From assembly GCA_003535195.1 (NCBI GenBank), contig DOHN01000155.1:4943-11418 (forward strand): a stretch of 6,476 nt of DNA. The letters run 5' to 3'. This DNA is from Ruminiclostridium sp. Lineage in GTDB: Bacteria; Bacillota; Clostridia; DSM-8532. Under the pieces are notes generated by a model. The model did no database searches. It worked only from the letters and a program-made list of their open reading frames with translations, and had not been told where the DNA came from. This document shows, piece by piece, positions 6,281-6,476 of this stretch. The position numbers and the translations under genes are program-made. Positions within the stretch are counted from its first letter, which is position 1; each line of letters starts with the position of its first letter.

Positions 6281-6312
6281 TGTTGAAAGCCGGAGTATTC
6301 CGGCTTTCAACA
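6281..6312. other. Perfect 14-bp intercistronic hairpin without T-tract
   Basis: TGTTGAAAGCCGGA (6281-6294) is perfectly complementary to 6299-6312 around the 4-base loop GTAT. The stem has a GC-rich middle (GCCGG). The bases after it (CTAACGCGGAGGG) are not T-rich, so it is not a classical intrinsic terminator. It lies in the 96-base gap between two small genes, just before the ribosome site GGAGGG (6320-6325). An mRNA-stabilising or processing element, or partial attenuation, fits better. The rest of the gap (6240-6280) shows nothing recognisable. Confidence 0.8.
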
Positions 6313-6335
6313 CTAACGCGGAGGGTTAAAGCTCT

Positions 6336-6476
6336 ATGAAGAATTTTATTGCAGGAACGGCGATGTTAATCCTGCTTATAGTTTTTCCTGTGCAAACTTC
6401 CCTGGAAATTATCAATGAGGCCAGGATCAGTAAATTTTCAAATATAGTTTATATAGCGGTACAAACAGCCCGGACC
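6336..6476 (+). CDS. N-terminal part of a small membrane protein, possibly pilin- or TadE-like (runs off window)
   Basis: The first 47 codons of an ORF still open at the window end. It begins MKNFIAGTAM, has a hydrophobic segment at about 4-19, then QTSLEIINEARISKFSNIVY and an AVQTART segment. The ribosome site GGAGGG is at 6320-6325, 10-11 bases before ATG6336. The short cytosolic lead, single N-terminal membrane helix and following amphipathic helix fit pilin-like or TadE-like subunits, expected after tadC. The FPVQ and A-Q-x-A-R pattern recalls small uncharacterised proteins of Clostridia Tad loci, but no family can be named with certainty from this fragment. It follows a stable hairpin, so its transcript level or stability may differ from the upstream genes. 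Confidence 0.75.
   Translation, partial: MKNFIAGTAMLILLIVFPVQTSLEIINEARISKFSNIVYIAVQTART

Noticed and set aside
6281..6312. The hairpin as an intrinsic terminator ending the operon
   Set aside because: No T-run follows the stem, and an ORF with a good ribosome site starts 23 bases later. Termination is possible but not supported.

Overview
The window looks like chromosomal DNA of a low-to-moderate GC, Gram-positive (Firmicutes, probably Clostridia) bacterium. This rests on strong AGGAGG-type ribosome binding sites, AT-rich sigma-A-like promoters, and the divergent Clostridia-style versions of the Tad pilus proteins. No RNA gene, CRISPR array or insertion sequence was seen. The organism cannot be named more closely from the sequence alone.

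Layout. (1) Positions 1-592 hold a stand-alone GNAT-family acetyltransferase gene behind its own promoter-like sequence (TTGAAT-17-TATACT). (2) Positions 593-780 are an AT-rich intergenic region of about 190 bases. It has an inverted repeat and a good extended -10 promoter (TTGTAG-17-TAAAAT) for the next operon. (3) Positions 781-5967 carry five tightly packed genes on the + strand, several overlapping or coupled: a CpaB/RcpC-like SAF-domain membrane protein, a TadZ/CpaE-like ATPase-fold protein, a TadA/CpaF-like secretion ATPase, and TadB-like and TadC-like inner-membrane platform proteins. (4) Positions 5982-6476 hold three short membrane-protein ORFs (34, 50 and at least 47 codons) with good ribosome binding sites. 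A perfect 14-bp hairpin without a T-tract lies before the third, which runs off the window.

How they work together. By family knowledge, TadA hydrolyses ATP to drive assembly of a thin surface fibre through the TadB/TadC membrane platform. TadZ localises the machine, and the SAF protein is an extracytoplasmic accessory. The small membrane proteins sit where pilins, pseudopilins or TadE/F-like subunits are expected, so they are the best candidates here for structural subunits; that part is inference. No secretin, TadD-type lipoprotein or prepilin peptidase gene is visible. The first two absences fit a single-membrane cell, and the peptidase may lie outside the window.

Main points for a second look: the degenerate P-loop and possible membrane-binding tail of TadZ, the unusual Walker B and His-box of the ATPase, the two tiny genes easily missed by gene callers, the intercistronic hairpin, and three genes whose longest-ORF starts are contradicted by their ribosome binding sites.
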